A stretch of 64,000 nt of DNA from Panax quinquefolius (taxonomy: Eukaryota > Streptophyta > Magnoliopsida > Apiales > Araliaceae). The notes under the pieces are model-generated. The model saw only the letters and a list, made by a program, of their open reading frames with translations. It was not told where the DNA came from and did not search any database. This document shows, piece after piece, positions 31,683-43,419 of this stretch. The stretch covers positions 53,541,899-53,605,898 of the forward strand of contig CM035163.1 of NCBI GenBank assembly GCA_020205615.1. Reading direction: 5' to 3'. The translations under genes were made by a program, and so were the position numbers. Positions within the stretch are counted from its first letter, which is position 1. The number at the start of each line of letters is the position of its first letter.

Positions 31683-34600
31683 CTATTCATCTGTTTGATT
31701 TCTTTGCTTTTGCTTTCCTTGGGATGTTGATTTCATTTCTTTTGTTTGCTCCTCTGCGGATGTATGCTCCTCTTCTTCTTCTGGCTCCCCTTCAGTCTTT
31801 GCAAATACAGGCTCATCATCCTTTAGCTCCCCCTCAGATGATGAACCAGCTTCTTCTTCTACTGTCTTCTTCTTTGTCTTCTTATCTTGTTTCCTTCTAC
31901 TCTCCTTGCCCTTTCTTGAATACTTTTTTACTCGCCTCTTTCTATGCCTCTTTTCTCCCCCCTTTTGTCATTAATCATTTGGGAGAGCTGCTCCATGTTG
32001 GATATAAGCTGCTCCATCAGATAAGAGGAGTTACCAACTTCAATCTTGAGTTCTTGTTGACTTAACTAAAGTTGCATAGAGAAAGACTGATTCATGTTGT
32101 TAATCTTGTCAGAGAGGACTTGGAGTTTCTCTTCATTTGTCTTTTGTGCTCGTAGAGCCTCAACCTTCTGATCATGTATGGCCTTCAGATAGATGTGATC
32201 TCTCTCTTTGATTTTGAGAGATACATCAACCATGATGGCTTGGATTTTGTCTTGAACTGAGTGATCTTCTGTTTCTGTTAACCTCTTTGACTCTTTAGTA
32301 ATTAGAAATATTTTCTTAACCAGCTTAGCAGAATTCCTCAATAGCTCCTGCTCCATAGGAGTTTGGTCATCTAGTCTAGCAACTTTCTGTTGAACATTAG
32401 CTTGGACTCTATGATTTTCATTCTTGGACAGATTTTTGAAAGTGTTGACAATCTGAAATATCGTTGAGTACCAATCGATATTGGAAGATGAAGGGATGTT
32501 GGACAACAGTGCTTGAGCAGATGAAGGCTTCTCATCTTGAACATGAACACTATTAGTGATAGAGTGAGCAGACTCTATGATTATCTCCTTGGTCATAAAC
32601 CTTCTGCCTTCAGAGTCCACTCTACGATCGTAGGGAATATAGTGATTGCCAGCATGTCGATAGACTTTGTAATGGGGCTGGTCATTGATCATCATGGTTG
32701 CAAACTTCTTTACCCTGGGAAAGTTTTGTGACACAAGTTCCAAATTAGGAAACTGAGAGTAGCATCAGCTGAAGTAACTCTCATCTCTCTCACTGTGTGC
32801 TTTTAGCCAAGGCATCCATGGAAAGAACCATCTCATCAGAAGATCTTCAGAGTTATACAGTATTGTTATGCAGTCTAATTCCATGTTTTTCCAGTTGTGA
32901 AGTACTTCATCTATGGTCATTCTTACAACTCGAAGTTGTTCATTTCCATGATTTATCCATCTTGCTACTGGTTCAGCTGGTGGTTCATCAAAGACTTCCA
33001 CTACAATTCTTCTGCTAATTCTGGCTGGAGAGAGAACAGGATAGTATTCTGGTTCCTCTGATTCCTGTGGTGTAGAATCAAAATCTTTCTCTATTTCTTC
33101 CCTTTTTGATCCAGAATCTTGCTGGCTTCCTACATCAGATTCATTAGTGAAGTCTTCTTGTTGAATTTCATTTTCAAAACCTTCTTCAGCAGTATCTTCC
33201 TTGGATTCATCACTAGTTCCATCTTCAACACTTTCTTCATCAGATTCATTATCACTTACTTCAATGACTGCAGTAGAGTGATCATTTCTCTCGTTAGAGG
33301 CAAATTTAGCCAGTAGTCTATAGCTCTTCCTCCTCCTTGGAGGTTCAGCTATGGGTGAATCAGACTCTTCTTCTTCTTTAGACTCTGAAGCCTTGGAGTT
33401 AATAGGCAAGCTTCCTTGATTTTCATCATTGACAGGGGCAGGTGATTCTTTTTTGAATTCATCATCTTTTGAGCCATCATGAGGGCTTGTTGGAGCACTT
33501 GCATTTGGAGATTCCGATGGGTCATTTTGCAGCTTCTCTTTATCTTTAGAGTGAGTACTCTGAGAGTTGGTCACTGGACTTGCATATTCCTTTTCTTCAT
33601 CATCAACCTTGGTTCTTTCTTCCATAGATTCAACTTCTTCTTCATTATTGAACTTTCTCCTTAAGGGTTCAATCTTTGAACTTTCAGTTCCTTTCCCATC
33701 TTCAGACTCTTCATGTTTTTCTTTGTTGGATGAACTTTCCTGGGGAACTGGGGCTGGTTTGTTTATCTCCTTAGCTTTCTTTCTTGAAGGCTCTTGAAGC
33801 AATCTGTTGCTTCTTCTTCTTTTTGGGTTTACAGCAGTTGATGCTGGTTTTTCTTCTGCTCCTTATTTCTTCTTATCAGTGGAGACAAAGCTTGACAAAA
33901 CCTTTGCATTCTTCACATTCTTAGACTTCTTCTTTGCAGTTGTGTCAGCAACTGATGTAGAGTCATCAGACTCAGAGCTTTCTTCCTCCTTTGCCTTTCT
34001 CTTCTTTGCAGAGACTTTTTCTGCTGCTTTCAGTTTGTGTTTGCCTCCTGTTTTCCTTTGGGTTCTTCTTCCAATTTATGAACAACTGAGGAGACATTAC
34101 TTTATGAACTTTTAGAGGCTCTCCTTCATTATCCTTGATTTTGTTTCCCAGTTTCTTCTTTAGCACAATGCTCAACATTCTTCCATGAAACGCTTTTGTC
34201 AGAGGTTTTTCTGTAGACTGCTTTAACTCAGCCTTTTCTACCCATTTGGAGATTTGATCGAACAGAATAGCTCCAAAGTTGATTTGCTTCTTCAGAACTA
34301 TAGCGGACATAATCATCAACTGCTGGTCGAGTACAGTGTCATGTGTAGTGTCTTTGCACAGTATACATTTTCCCACTATCTCAGCAAGAAATTCGAATTC
34401 CTCTGGAAACTCATTTTTCTTCATGTCCTTCAGACTAGGGTTTCTTTGGTATCGCATTAGTCTTTTGCCTTCTTTAATGTCAATTTCATCCAGGTTTATC
34501 AGACCTTCATTGGGAAACCCTAGACATTGATTGATGTCTGATGCTCTTATCTTCAGACTAGATCCTTTTACCTTAGTAGTCAGAAGCCCAGAGTTCGTTG

Positions 34601-34775
34601 AAGCATTTGAGTAGAACTGCTTCACTAGTTCTATATAAACTGGAGTGTTGGCTTCCAGGCACTCAGAGAACCCAGCCTCCTTTACGAGTTCAAGTATGTC
34701 CTTGAACTTTGTCTCTGATTCTTCAAACTTTGTAAAGCCGAGTTGAATGCCCGTTACAACTTTCCATTCTGCCAT
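31683..34775 (-). pseudogene. Single long ORF of E (about 1,030 codons), unknown product, broken
   Basis: It starts at the ATG at 34775 (MAEWKVVTGIQLGF). Residues 1-240 look globular (YIELVKQFYSNAS, IRASDINQCLGFPNEG, MIMSAIVLKKQINFGAILF). They resemble the plant 'putative transposon protein' domain often found in LTR-element ORFs, an uncertain match. Residues about 250-560 are Lys/Glu/Ser-rich and probably disordered. A second globular part follows (YPVLSPARISRR, EVLHNWKNMELDCITIL, PHYKVYRHAGNHYIPYDRR), then a coiled-coil-like segment (LKIKERDHIYLKAIHDQKVEALR) and a charged tail. Breaks are a frameshift near 34055, stops near 33862, 32763 and 32066, and a frameshift near 31945. No catalytic motif was seen. 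Confidence 0.55.
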
Positions 34776-36352
34776 TTGAGCAGTTCAAGGTATATGGTAT
34801 ATGGTTCGGAGAGATTTAGCTGAGTGTGATTTGGGTTCTGGAAGTTTGATTGGTTTGGCTTCGAAGATGATTCTAGGGTTTGAAAAAAGGGAGGGAGAGA
34901 GATTCAATGGGTTCTGGTAACTGTTTGTAGGTTTTGAATTTGTCTTTATGGCAGTTTCTTCTCACACTGCATATGTTATGATGTGTCAACTAGCCATTGG
35001 TTGCACGATGCCCAGTAACAAGCTATAATTCCCCATTAACTTTTCAGTTAGATGTCACTTTTAGAAGAGTAGACGTTTGATTGGCGTGGATTGACCGTTG
35101 ACCTCTTTGGTTCGTAGTGTAGCATGATAGGGAGGCTATGGACTCTACGATTTCCTTTGTTGACTCAACGATTAACTTTTGAGAGATGATGCAGTGGATG
35201 GTTTTGACATTTCTCCTCATGTTGAAACTGCATAGCTCAACCACTGATGTACTTTATGAAGCCTTGGGCATTTTTCTTTAGTAGGACATCTTTCCAACCA
35301 ACATTCGAACTTATCTCCTCATAATCTGAATGGTTGGACAATTTTCCAGTTCTTCCGAGCTCCTCATAAGCTAGAGTATCCTCTGGTAGGACTGCGATCG
35401 TCGAGCCTGCTTCTACGACCGCTGAGGTTGCACTACGATCGTGGAGTTCTCTTCAACCTCTACTTTATGATCATTGACTGACTTAGTCCTTGAGATGAAC
35501 TTGATTAAGCAATTCTTCTGGGTTAAGGTAGCTTAGTAAGGGCCAACCTCTTAGAGTGAGCTAAGGATTAGGTTTGTCCCTGAGGCGCTTTCCAGATGAA
35601 ATACTTTAGAAGTGATTTACACTGATATTTCATTTGACCTTTTCTGGTGGTGAGGTCCTCTACCAACTTTAGACAATTGCATTTGCTGTAATCGTGGTGT
35701 CCTTCTGCTATTCCACTACGATCAGATGTTTGATCGTAGGCTTTCCACGGTTTTGAGTTGGATGGCTGAAAGGTTATCAGTAGTACATTTTGAGATGTTC
35801 CTATTGACTATGGATCTTCATTTGGTTCATCAGCCACAAAGTTTTGGGACTCTGTAGCTGGTACATTGCTTCATAGAATATTTTAGTGTTGTTGTTCCTT
35901 GACAGATCACTGCTTTCCCACGGTTGATGCTGTCTTTTCAGTGAGGTGTGATTTCCTTTTCTTCATGCACGTAAGGAAGCATCCATAGTCTTCTTTTATA
36001 GTTTGTACTTGTGGAGTTCTGCTCCCGTAATGAGTTCCTCATGTTTGATGCTCGATGATCCTCTATGGTGAGCTTCCGTGAGGAGTCTTCTCTTATGACC
36101 TAATTTGAATGATTGAGCGTCTAAGAACATTTTACATCTTTGGTTGAATGACTTGCTTCCTTATAAGGATCAACAACAATGTGAGCTTCATTCAGATTAG
36201 CTTAGTAAGTCTTCCAGGACAGGCTTTGATAAATAGGAGTTTTATCAAAATCATTTCTGAACAGTCTTAAGCCTTCTGCTGGTTGAATTTTCTTGACTGA
36301 AGTCTTCTACTTCAGCATTCCTTAGTGTGGTCAGATGGACCAAATACCTGCA
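34776..36352 (-). other. E internal leader, part 2, no gene seen
   Basis: It lies between the ORF start and the F insertion. It contains several TACGATC motifs (35140-35720), including GCACTACGATCGTGGAG, but no open frame with recognisable motifs on either strand. Confidence 0.5.
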
Positions 36353-36712
36353 TGTAAGACCCCAACTTATTATAAATAAAATTGAATTTCCTCTATTTAT
36401 TATTTTGAAATAGTAAGGGTTGATTTGATTAATGTGGTTAGTTATGGGTAAATTGCGCCAATATTTCAAATAAGTAAGTGGTTATAAAATATTCATTGTT
36501 GTCGGGAAATATTCGTTTGGTCGTGAAATATTCTTACTGTCGGGGAATATTCGTACGACGGCGCAGGCTTGTGTGGTCCCCATAACGAAAATCGATTGGA
36601 TGAAGAAAACGACAAGTATAAGTTGTTATAAATAACAGCGTGGTTATTCTAGATTATCTTTGTTAAAGTACCCGTTGGTTAAAAACACGATAGTACTGCG
36701 GTATTGCTGGAA
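36353..36712 (+). repeat. 5' LTR stub of F (about 360 bp)
   Basis: It starts TGTAAGACCCCAACTTATT, colinear with 39650-40005 until about 36712, where pol sequence begins. The polymorphisms against the 3' LTR are mostly single-base. Confidence 0.8.
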
Positions 36713-36740
36713 TTAAAATGCGAGGAACCCAAATGAGCTT

Positions 36741-37560
36741 GTGGAAAGGAAAGGAAGAGCGTTTGTCGTGACTGGTCAAAATGCGAGGAACCCAAATGAA
36801 GTGATCACGGGTAAGGTAATCATAAATTCTTGCAAAGTTTATACCTTACTAGATATCGGTGCTACCCATTCATTTATCTCTCCTGCTTTTGCTCAACGTT
36901 TAAACTTAACTCCGGAGAAATTAGACTTTGATTTATCTGTGGAGACTTCGTTAGGAGAAACTTTCATCACATCCACTATTTATAAATCTTGTTTGATCCA
37001 AGTTGGCACCATCACATTACCTGTTGATCTTATCTCTTTAAAGATACTTGCTTTTGATGTGATTTTAGGGATTGATTGGTTAACTACTCATCATGCCAAA
37101 ATTGATTATTCCTAACCAACCTGTTATACGAATTCAAGCAACTAAACCACTAAAATCAATCATTGTCATATCAAGTCATAAAGCTATTCGTTTATTGAAA
37201 AACGGATGTCAATCTTTCTTAGCCCATGTTATGGATTTGAATAAAGACACGTCAGATTTGAATAATATTCCTGTTGTTAGTAAATTTCCTAACGTATTTT
37301 CTGAAGAACTTCCCGGTCTACCACCAGAACGAGAAGTTGAATTATTTATTAATCTTAAACCTGGTACAAAGCCCATTTCTAAAACCCCATATCGAATGGC
37401 TCCTATTGAACTTCAGGAGTTAAAGGTCCAACTACAGGAGTTGTTGGATATCGATTTCATTCGTCTAGTACATCTCCTTGGGGTGCTCTGTTTTATTTGT
37501 AAAGAAGAAAAGGCGGGAGTATGCGACTTTGTATTGACTACGGGGAATTGAACCATGTCA
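36741..37560 (+). pseudogene. Protease and RT N-terminus of F
   Basis: The readable frame includes [21 protein letters not shown] and the protease active site LLDIGATHSFISPAF. The canonical DTGS is DIGA, so activity is unlikely. The frame ends at KIDYS, because about 26 bp found in B between KID and IPNQP are deleted. A new frame then carries [32 protein letters not shown] and [13 protein letters not shown] up to the RT fingers, where frames break again near 37500. Confidence 0.75.
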
Positions 37561-38112
37561 CTATCAAGAATTGGTATCCGCTTAACTTTCGTATTGATGA
37601 CTGTTTGACCCGATTGCTAAGGAGCACAATTCTTTTCAAAGATCGATTTTCGTTTTGGATATCATCATTTGAAGATTAGGCGAGGATATTCAAAGACCGC
37701 CTTTAGAACTTCGATGCGGGCATTATGAATTCTTAGTCATGTCTTTTGGATTGACTAATGCTCTTGTGGCTTTCATGGATATGATGAATCGAGTATTCAA
37801 GGATTATTTGGATCAGTTCGTTGTTGTCTTTATTGATACATCCTCATATATTCCAAAAGTAGTGAAGATCATGAGCACCATTTTGGCCCCGGTACTCAAA
37901 GGCTTCGTGAAAACAAGCTATATGCCAAGTTGAAGAAATACGAGTTCTGGCTTGAGGAAGTAGCATTCCTTGGGCACGTGGTATCAAAACATGGAGTATC
38001 TGTTGACCCGGCGAAGATTGAAGCAATACAAAGTTGGGAGCAACCGAAGTTGGTAACTGAAGTACGTAGCTTTCTGGGCTTAGCTGGTTATTATCAGAGA
38101 TTTTTGGAATGA
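37561..38112 (+). pseudogene. RT palm and thumb of F
   Basis: Fragments in changing frames include [19 protein letters not shown] and FVVVFIDT. The active site FIDDIL is destroyed by a one-base loss after the first Asp. [38 protein letters not shown] and [14 protein letters not shown] follow. The 37580-37700 segment differs from B at several CAG/CTG sites and may include consensus errors. Confidence 0.7.
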
Positions 38113-38663
38113 TTTTCTTGAATCGCTACTCCGTTAACTCAGCTGACTCGAAAAGATACCAAATTCGTATGGAGCGAGGAATGTGAAAAGAGTTTTCAAG
38201 AGCTTAAGAGGAGACTTATTTCGGCACCTGTTCTGACAATACCATCTGGTTCGGATGGATTTGTTATCTACAACGATGCTTCAAGCAAAGGGTTAGGATG
38301 TGTTCTCATGCAACGTGGGAAAGTCATAGCCTATGCCTTGCGACAACTTAAAGAGTATGAGAGGAATTATCCTACTCATGATCTAGAGTTAGCGGTGATC
38401 GCTTTTTCGCTTAAAGATCTGGAGGCACTACCTATATGGAGAGAAAGTGGAGATATATTCAGACCATAAAAGCCTCAAATATTTCTTCACCCAAAGGAAC
38501 TCAACATGCGGCAGCGACGTTGGCTCAAGTCGTTAAAAGATTATGACCACACCATTCAATACCATCCCGGAAAAGCAAGCGTGGTAGGCGACGCGTTGAG
38601 TAGAAGATCATATGCGAGGAACAAGTGCGATGATGTCAGTATACGATAGAACCAACTTTAATC
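38113..38663 (+). pseudogene. RNase H of F, ends at assembly gap
   Basis: Pieces recognisable by comparison with B are an [19 protein letters not shown] start, [16 protein letters not shown] (the usual YSDAS, here YNDAS), RGKVIAYA and [24 protein letters not shown] and a [13 protein letters not shown] end follow in another frame. Frameshifts are frequent. Sequence ends at the run of N. Confidence 0.65.
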
Positions 38664-38763
38664 NNNNNNNNNNNNNNNNNNNNNNNNNNNNNNNNNNNNN
38701 NNNNNNNNNNNNNNNNNNNNNNNNNNNNNNNNNNNNNNNNNNNNNNNNNNNNNNNNNNNNNNN
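38664..38763. other. Assembly gap, 100 N
   Basis: Exactly 100 N lie between RNase H and the middle of integrase of F. The missing coding sequence by comparison with B is several hundred bases, so the gap length is a placeholder. Confidence 0.95.
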
Positions 38764-39329
38764 CTTTATAATTTTGGGTTAGTTTGCAAAAAGCTATGGG
38801 CACGAATTTACCATTCAGTTCAGCATACCATCCTCAAACGGACGGACAATCAGAGAGGACTATTCAAACTCTTGAAGATCTATTAAGACTCTGTGTCCTA
38901 GACTTCAAAGGGAGTTGGGATAAGTATTTACCATTGGTGGAATTCTCCTACAATAACAGTTATCAGGCAAGTATAGGTGTGGCCCCATTTGAAGCATTGT
39001 ATGGACGAAAGTGTCGCTCTCCAGTATGTTGGGATGAGGTTGGTGAAGCAACATTGTTGGGACTAGAGTTGGTACATATGACTACGAAAAAGATCCAAAT
39101 GATTCAACAACGTATACAAACGGCACAAGATCGACAAAAGAGTTATGCGGATCTTCATCGAAAGGACGTGGAATTTAGTATTGGGGATCATGTATTATTC
39201 TGTGTATCTCCATGGAAGGGAGTTACAAGATTCGGGAAGAGAGGAAAGCTCAATCCATGATTTATTGGTCCATTTCAGATTCTTGACCGAGTAGGAAATG
39301 TAGCCTATAGACTCGCGTTACCTCCAAGT
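38764..39329 (+). pseudogene. Integrase C-terminal half of F
   Basis: It reads [23 protein letters not shown] with the catalytic Glu present, then [36 protein letters not shown] and [19 protein letters not shown] at about 39258 replaces the Arg of LNPRFIGPF, after which the frame continues [22 protein letters not shown]. The zinc module and the first two Asp fall in the gap. Confidence 0.8.
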
Positions 39330-39638
39330 ATGTCTCGTGTTCATAATGTGTTTCACATATTTGTGCTTCGTAAATATGTGAAAGACCCAAACCACCTTAT
39401 TGAGTTAGAACCAGATGAGATAGCTGAAGACTTAACGTATAAAGAGGTACCTGTCAAGATCTTGGATAGGAAGGAGCATGTCCTACGAACAAAGGTCATA
39501 CCACAAGTCAAAGTTTTGTGGAGGAACCATGCTATTAAAGAAATGACCTGGGAGTTGGAAACGGAAATGAAAGCGAGGTATCCTCACCTTTTCGTAACAC
39601 CAGGTACACACGTCAATTTCGAGGATGAAATTTCATAA
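39330..39638 (+). pseudogene. Chromodomain-type pol C-terminus of F
   Basis: It reads [38 protein letters not shown] and [22 protein letters not shown], ending EDEIS with a natural stop 11 bp before the LTR. It is homologous to 14722-15030 and to 53834-54094. The aromatic residues expected of a histone-binding chromodomain are only partly visible, as is common in Tekay-type elements. Confidence 0.75.
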
Positions 39639-39649
39639 GGAGGGGAGGT
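39636..39649 (+). other. Polypurine tract of F
   Basis: AAGGAGGGGAGGT lies immediately before TGTAAGACCCC at 39650. Confidence 0.8.
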
Positions 39650-42146
39650 TGTAAGACCCCAACTTATTATAAATAAAATTGAATTTCCTCTATTTATTAT
39701 TTTGAAATAGTAAGGGTTGATTTGATTAATGTGGTTAGTTATGGGTAAATTAGCAAAAATATTTCAAATAAGCAAGTGGTTATAAAATATTCATTGTTGT
39801 TAGGGAATATTCGTTTGGTTGTGGAATATTCTTATTGTCGGGGGAATATTAAATGCAACCTGACCTTGTGTGGGCCCCATAACGGAAAGCGATTGGATGA
39901 AGAAAACAACAAGTATAAGTTGTTATAAATAACGACTTAGTTATTCTGAGATTATCTTGTTAAAGTGCCCGGTGGTTAAAATACGATGTATTACCGGTAT
40001 TGCACCAATTATTGATTCTTACGTAAGAAGACACTTTACTCGATAATTTTTACGATAATTCTTGTTTAATATTTTATTGATTCAATAATTGTTGCGTTGA
40101 TATTTTATTGTTGTTTCAATAATTGTCACTACCGCATTATTTTCATTATCGGTCGATAATTCATATTATTTGAATAATATTATTAGATAACATTATTGGC
40201 AATGTCTAGAAAGTTACATACAGGAGAGGTTTGGTCACCTAATTGCGGCGCTTGATGAGGAGAAATCCTTATTGAAAGCCCCTCTTTCTTAGGAGCGGCA
40301 CGGTTGCCCGATGTTGTGATTCTATAATATTATTTATGAATAATTAATTATTGATTTATATGATAAGGAAAATATTCATTTTATGTGGATATAGATGGAG
40401 AAAATTTTAAAGTGACAATTGTTGAAAAATTGATATTTTATCTTTTCTGATAAAATAATTTATTTAAATATATTATTATATTTTAATAATATAATAATGG
40501 TGATATTTTTACAATGAATGTGGGATATATGAATATATGAGGAGGAAGAGTGTTTTTATTGCAAAAGTTATTTAAAACATGTTAAACATGTGTGTGGGCC
40601 CATTTATTGACTGAAATTTTATTATAGCTTGTAAAATCATCCGTTTGTGGATTTCGGTCAATTTCTGTTTGGATTTTGGAAAACCTTTCTTCTGCAAAGT
40701 TGTAGAGAATGGAATTTCTTATAGAAAGGACATAAGGTTCGAATTTTTCTGATAAAAGGGCAATTTATTATAAATTATTGAAATTCAGAAGTTCCAAAAT
40801 GATTGATTTTTGGAGTTTAAAATAATTATTTTATGAAAAATGTTTTTTTACACTTGGGTGGGCCCCACATGAATGTTAAGCATGTTGAATTCAATCTTCT
40901 TGGTGTGCGTAGGAAAAATTTTAGAAAATATTATTATTTTATTAAATTTTCTGCTTTGGTGTTCTAAGCATTTTTCTATAAATAGGGCGCTTAGGTTAGA
41001 ATTGAAAATCACACCAGAAACTGAAGTTTTCTCTCTCTATATTATCAAGCGTATTCTTGTGAGTATTTTGATACTTTGAGTGTTAGTAAGGGATATTATT
41101 TTTTTAAAAAATGATATTATTTCTTCTAATATCATTATGCCGGAATATTGGTAAGATTTTTCTTGTGAAATTCTTGTCTTTTAGTGTTGGGGTTACTATT
41201 CATGTATACGGCACTATTCACGAATACGGCACTATTCACAAAAAAATTAAATTTTTGTTTTTTTGTCCAAAATATCTATTATGGAAACTAGCTTTGATTG
41301 TATCCATATTTTGATCATTCTTGAATTTTACTTCACTATGATTATTTATGAAGTATTTTTGAACTCGAATTGTTTAAAGTACGAATCCTTAATATTTTTT
41401 CTTTTGTTTCACTGGATTCGTTTTCTTTAAAATATTTTTCATCATCCTCAGTCCTAAATGATGGTGTTACTGAATATCTTTTGCCTGTAGTGCAAAGATG
41501 GTTGATTTTCTTATGAATATCTTTGGCCCGTAGTCTGAAGATGAGCAGTGTTGAGATGAACATGACCAACTGATGAATATCTTTGGCCTGTAGTGCAAAG
41601 ATGAATATTTGATTCAAGATGTATATTGATTGATGTTACAGAGATAAAATAATGATGATGGACTTTTAAATTCATAGATTATAGTAGATTTTATTCTCTA
41701 TGTAACTCATCTATGAATTATTATTTTCACTGCGAATATTGATCTGAAACTTGTTGTCTATTGTATTTTATCATATTTTTCCTTGTTGAAGACTAACGAT
41801 AATTTGTTCTATATTATCTTAGTCATAATATTCTTACTGGGCTAGTTGAGCTCACCCTTTTCCTTTTTATTCCATTTTTCTTCTCAGGAGGCGAGAATGT
41901 AGCGAGTACTAGTTGGGGTATGGAATGAAGGTTCTAGAAAGTTGTTTAACAGTCCTTACCATTTTTGTTAAATAATGTACCAATAATTGTAATCAGGACT
42001 TATTTGGGTGTGAATATTGTCTAGATAGCAATATTTATATTTAAACTCACAGTTTTTATGTTGTATTAATAAAGTTGCAGTTGTTTCTGTACCATGTTAT
42101 TGACGACTCAAAATAGGTGATGTATAACTATTTTGGGGGCGTCACA
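39650..42146 (+). repeat. 3' LTR of F (2497 bp)
   Basis: It runs from TGTAAGACCCC to GGGGGCGTCACA. The TATA box is at 40977-40986 and GTGTTAGTAAGGG near 41083 is a weakened 5' splice-site-like motif. GTGAATAGTA motifs (reverse complement) lie at 41200-41245, three hairpins at 41475-41603, 3' splice-site-like CTTCTCAG/G at 41887 and an 8-bp inverted repeat at 42109-42135. 39990-40310 holds AT-rich U3 sequence shared with I and B. Confidence 0.85.
41475..41603 (+). repeat. Three constant-loop hairpins (F LTR)
   Basis: In sense the stems are ATCTTTT/CAAAGAT, ATCTTTG/TGAAGAT and ATCTTTG/CAAAGAT. The loops are GCCTGTAGTG or GCCCGTAGTC, each preceded by TGAAT. Confidence 0.7.
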
Positions 42147-42151
42147 TGCAG

Positions 42152-43402
42152 GTTATAAATTTCTATTTTTGGTACCCATGATTAAATGGGTCCTGCTAGG
42201 TTAGTTTTCTAAATCCCTATTCCTCATATATTTGGATAATCATCATATTGATCACCAATAGTCATATTCAGGCATGTAACTAATTTAGATAATACATTTT
42301 GAGATGCATGATGGTGAGTGTGTGTAAGATTTGCTATTTTAATAAAACACTCTTTTTCTTTTATGGTTTCATCATTTGCTAGGTTATGTTCACAGGGTTT
42401 AAATGTTCAAAGTGATAATAACCTCTACGATTTATTTGTATCTGGTTGATTCATGGAGGTGATCAGTTTCTATGAATCTTTAAGATACTCTTGTAGAACT
42501 GATGATACTCTATGTGTTATTAAACACTTAGAACATAGGTTGTACATACATACTACCCCATCATCAAAGATTACTTCACATAAAATTAATTTAACATGTG
42601 ATGCTCTTATGACTCATTTCAGATTTCTTTCACGATGTCATCTTTAACCTAAAACTTGGATGGAGAGAAGGTTTATAGGCATTTGAGTTTCCACCCTTAG
42701 TGTACTTTCTCTCTTCACCTTTTTAGGTAGATTATGATTCCTTGAAAGAATACTATTATAGTTCATAAGGAGGTGCAACATGATGTACACAGTTATACTA
42801 GGGAGGAACCGTACCTTTCTACTGTTAGTTCCTTAACAGTCATTTAAATTTGACATACTGAGATTAGGCATTGATGTGCATAATTTCTCATTTGCTTCTG
42901 ACAGCTAGTTGTTCCAGTTGATCTTCAGTCAATTAGTCGTGGTCTTGAAGATACAAGCTAAGAGAGTGTCTGCATTTCTAATTCTTTGACATCCTTGAGT
43001 TCACAAGGTTTACATCCAGCTGCAGGTTGGCCAGACACATGTTTGAGATGTTCTTCTTTCTTCTCTGGATAAGCATTACTTAGCATGTATGGCCTTTTCA
43101 TCTTTTCAGGCTGGTGGATGTTTGAATATTTTCTGTTGATGTCTCTTGAGCTTTCTAGCCTTTGGTCTCTAGACTACAAGATTGATCATGAAAGAAGGAT
43201 TGGTCTTATTGATATGACAATCAAGAATGGACCAATCTGAAAGCGACTTGAGTGTATATGCACATTTACCGCATACACAAAATTTCCAACGTGTGAGCTC
43301 ATCTCATATATCACAAGTGACTTACTACTAAACTAAGTTTAGAACAATGTTTGTGCCTAGGATTAGACTCAAAGCGATTAGCTTTTGAATATAGCATGAG
43401 AA
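42152..43402 (-). other. E internal leader, part 1, no gene seen
   Basis: This is the minus-strand leader between the primer site and F. No ORF with recognisable motifs is present. TTCATGATCAATCTTGTAG-type unique sequence lies at 43170-43260. Confidence 0.45.
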
Positions 43403-43417
43403 CCTGCTCTGATACCA
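43403..43417 (-). other. Primer-binding site of E
   Basis: TGGTATCAGAGCAGG on the minus strand, two bases inside the LTR, is complementary to the 3' end of initiator Met tRNA over 15 bases. Confidence 0.9.
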
Positions 43418-43419
43418 AT

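Larger units (their letters stand above)
36353..42146 (+). mobile_element. Tekay/Del-like element lacking its 5' half (F), inserted in E
   Basis: It contains a 360-bp 5' LTR stub, then protease, RT, RNase H, an N gap, integrase, chromodomain-type tail, polypurine tract and a full 3' LTR (39650-42146). The 5' LTR stub matches the start of the 3' LTR and switches near 36712 straight into protease coding. The rest of the 5' LTR, the primer site and gag are deleted. The flanks share TGCA on both sides (36349-36352 and 42147-42150), a duplication of 4 bp or a damaged 5 bp. The protein is close to the B copies but is not the same element. Confidence 0.8.

Noticed and set aside
31679..32065. Plus-strand 128-codon open frame rich in Leu and Ser
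   Set aside because: It is antisense to the charged C-terminal tail of the E ORF; Lys/Glu codons read backward as Phe/Leu/Ser.
33807..34115. Plus-strand open frame rich in Phe and Ser
   Set aside because: It is the shadow of the Lys/Glu-rich middle of the E ORF on the opposite strand.
43403..43417. tRNA gene fragment
   Set aside because: The match is only the 3'-end complement of initiator Met tRNA, two bases from an LTR; it is a primer-binding site.
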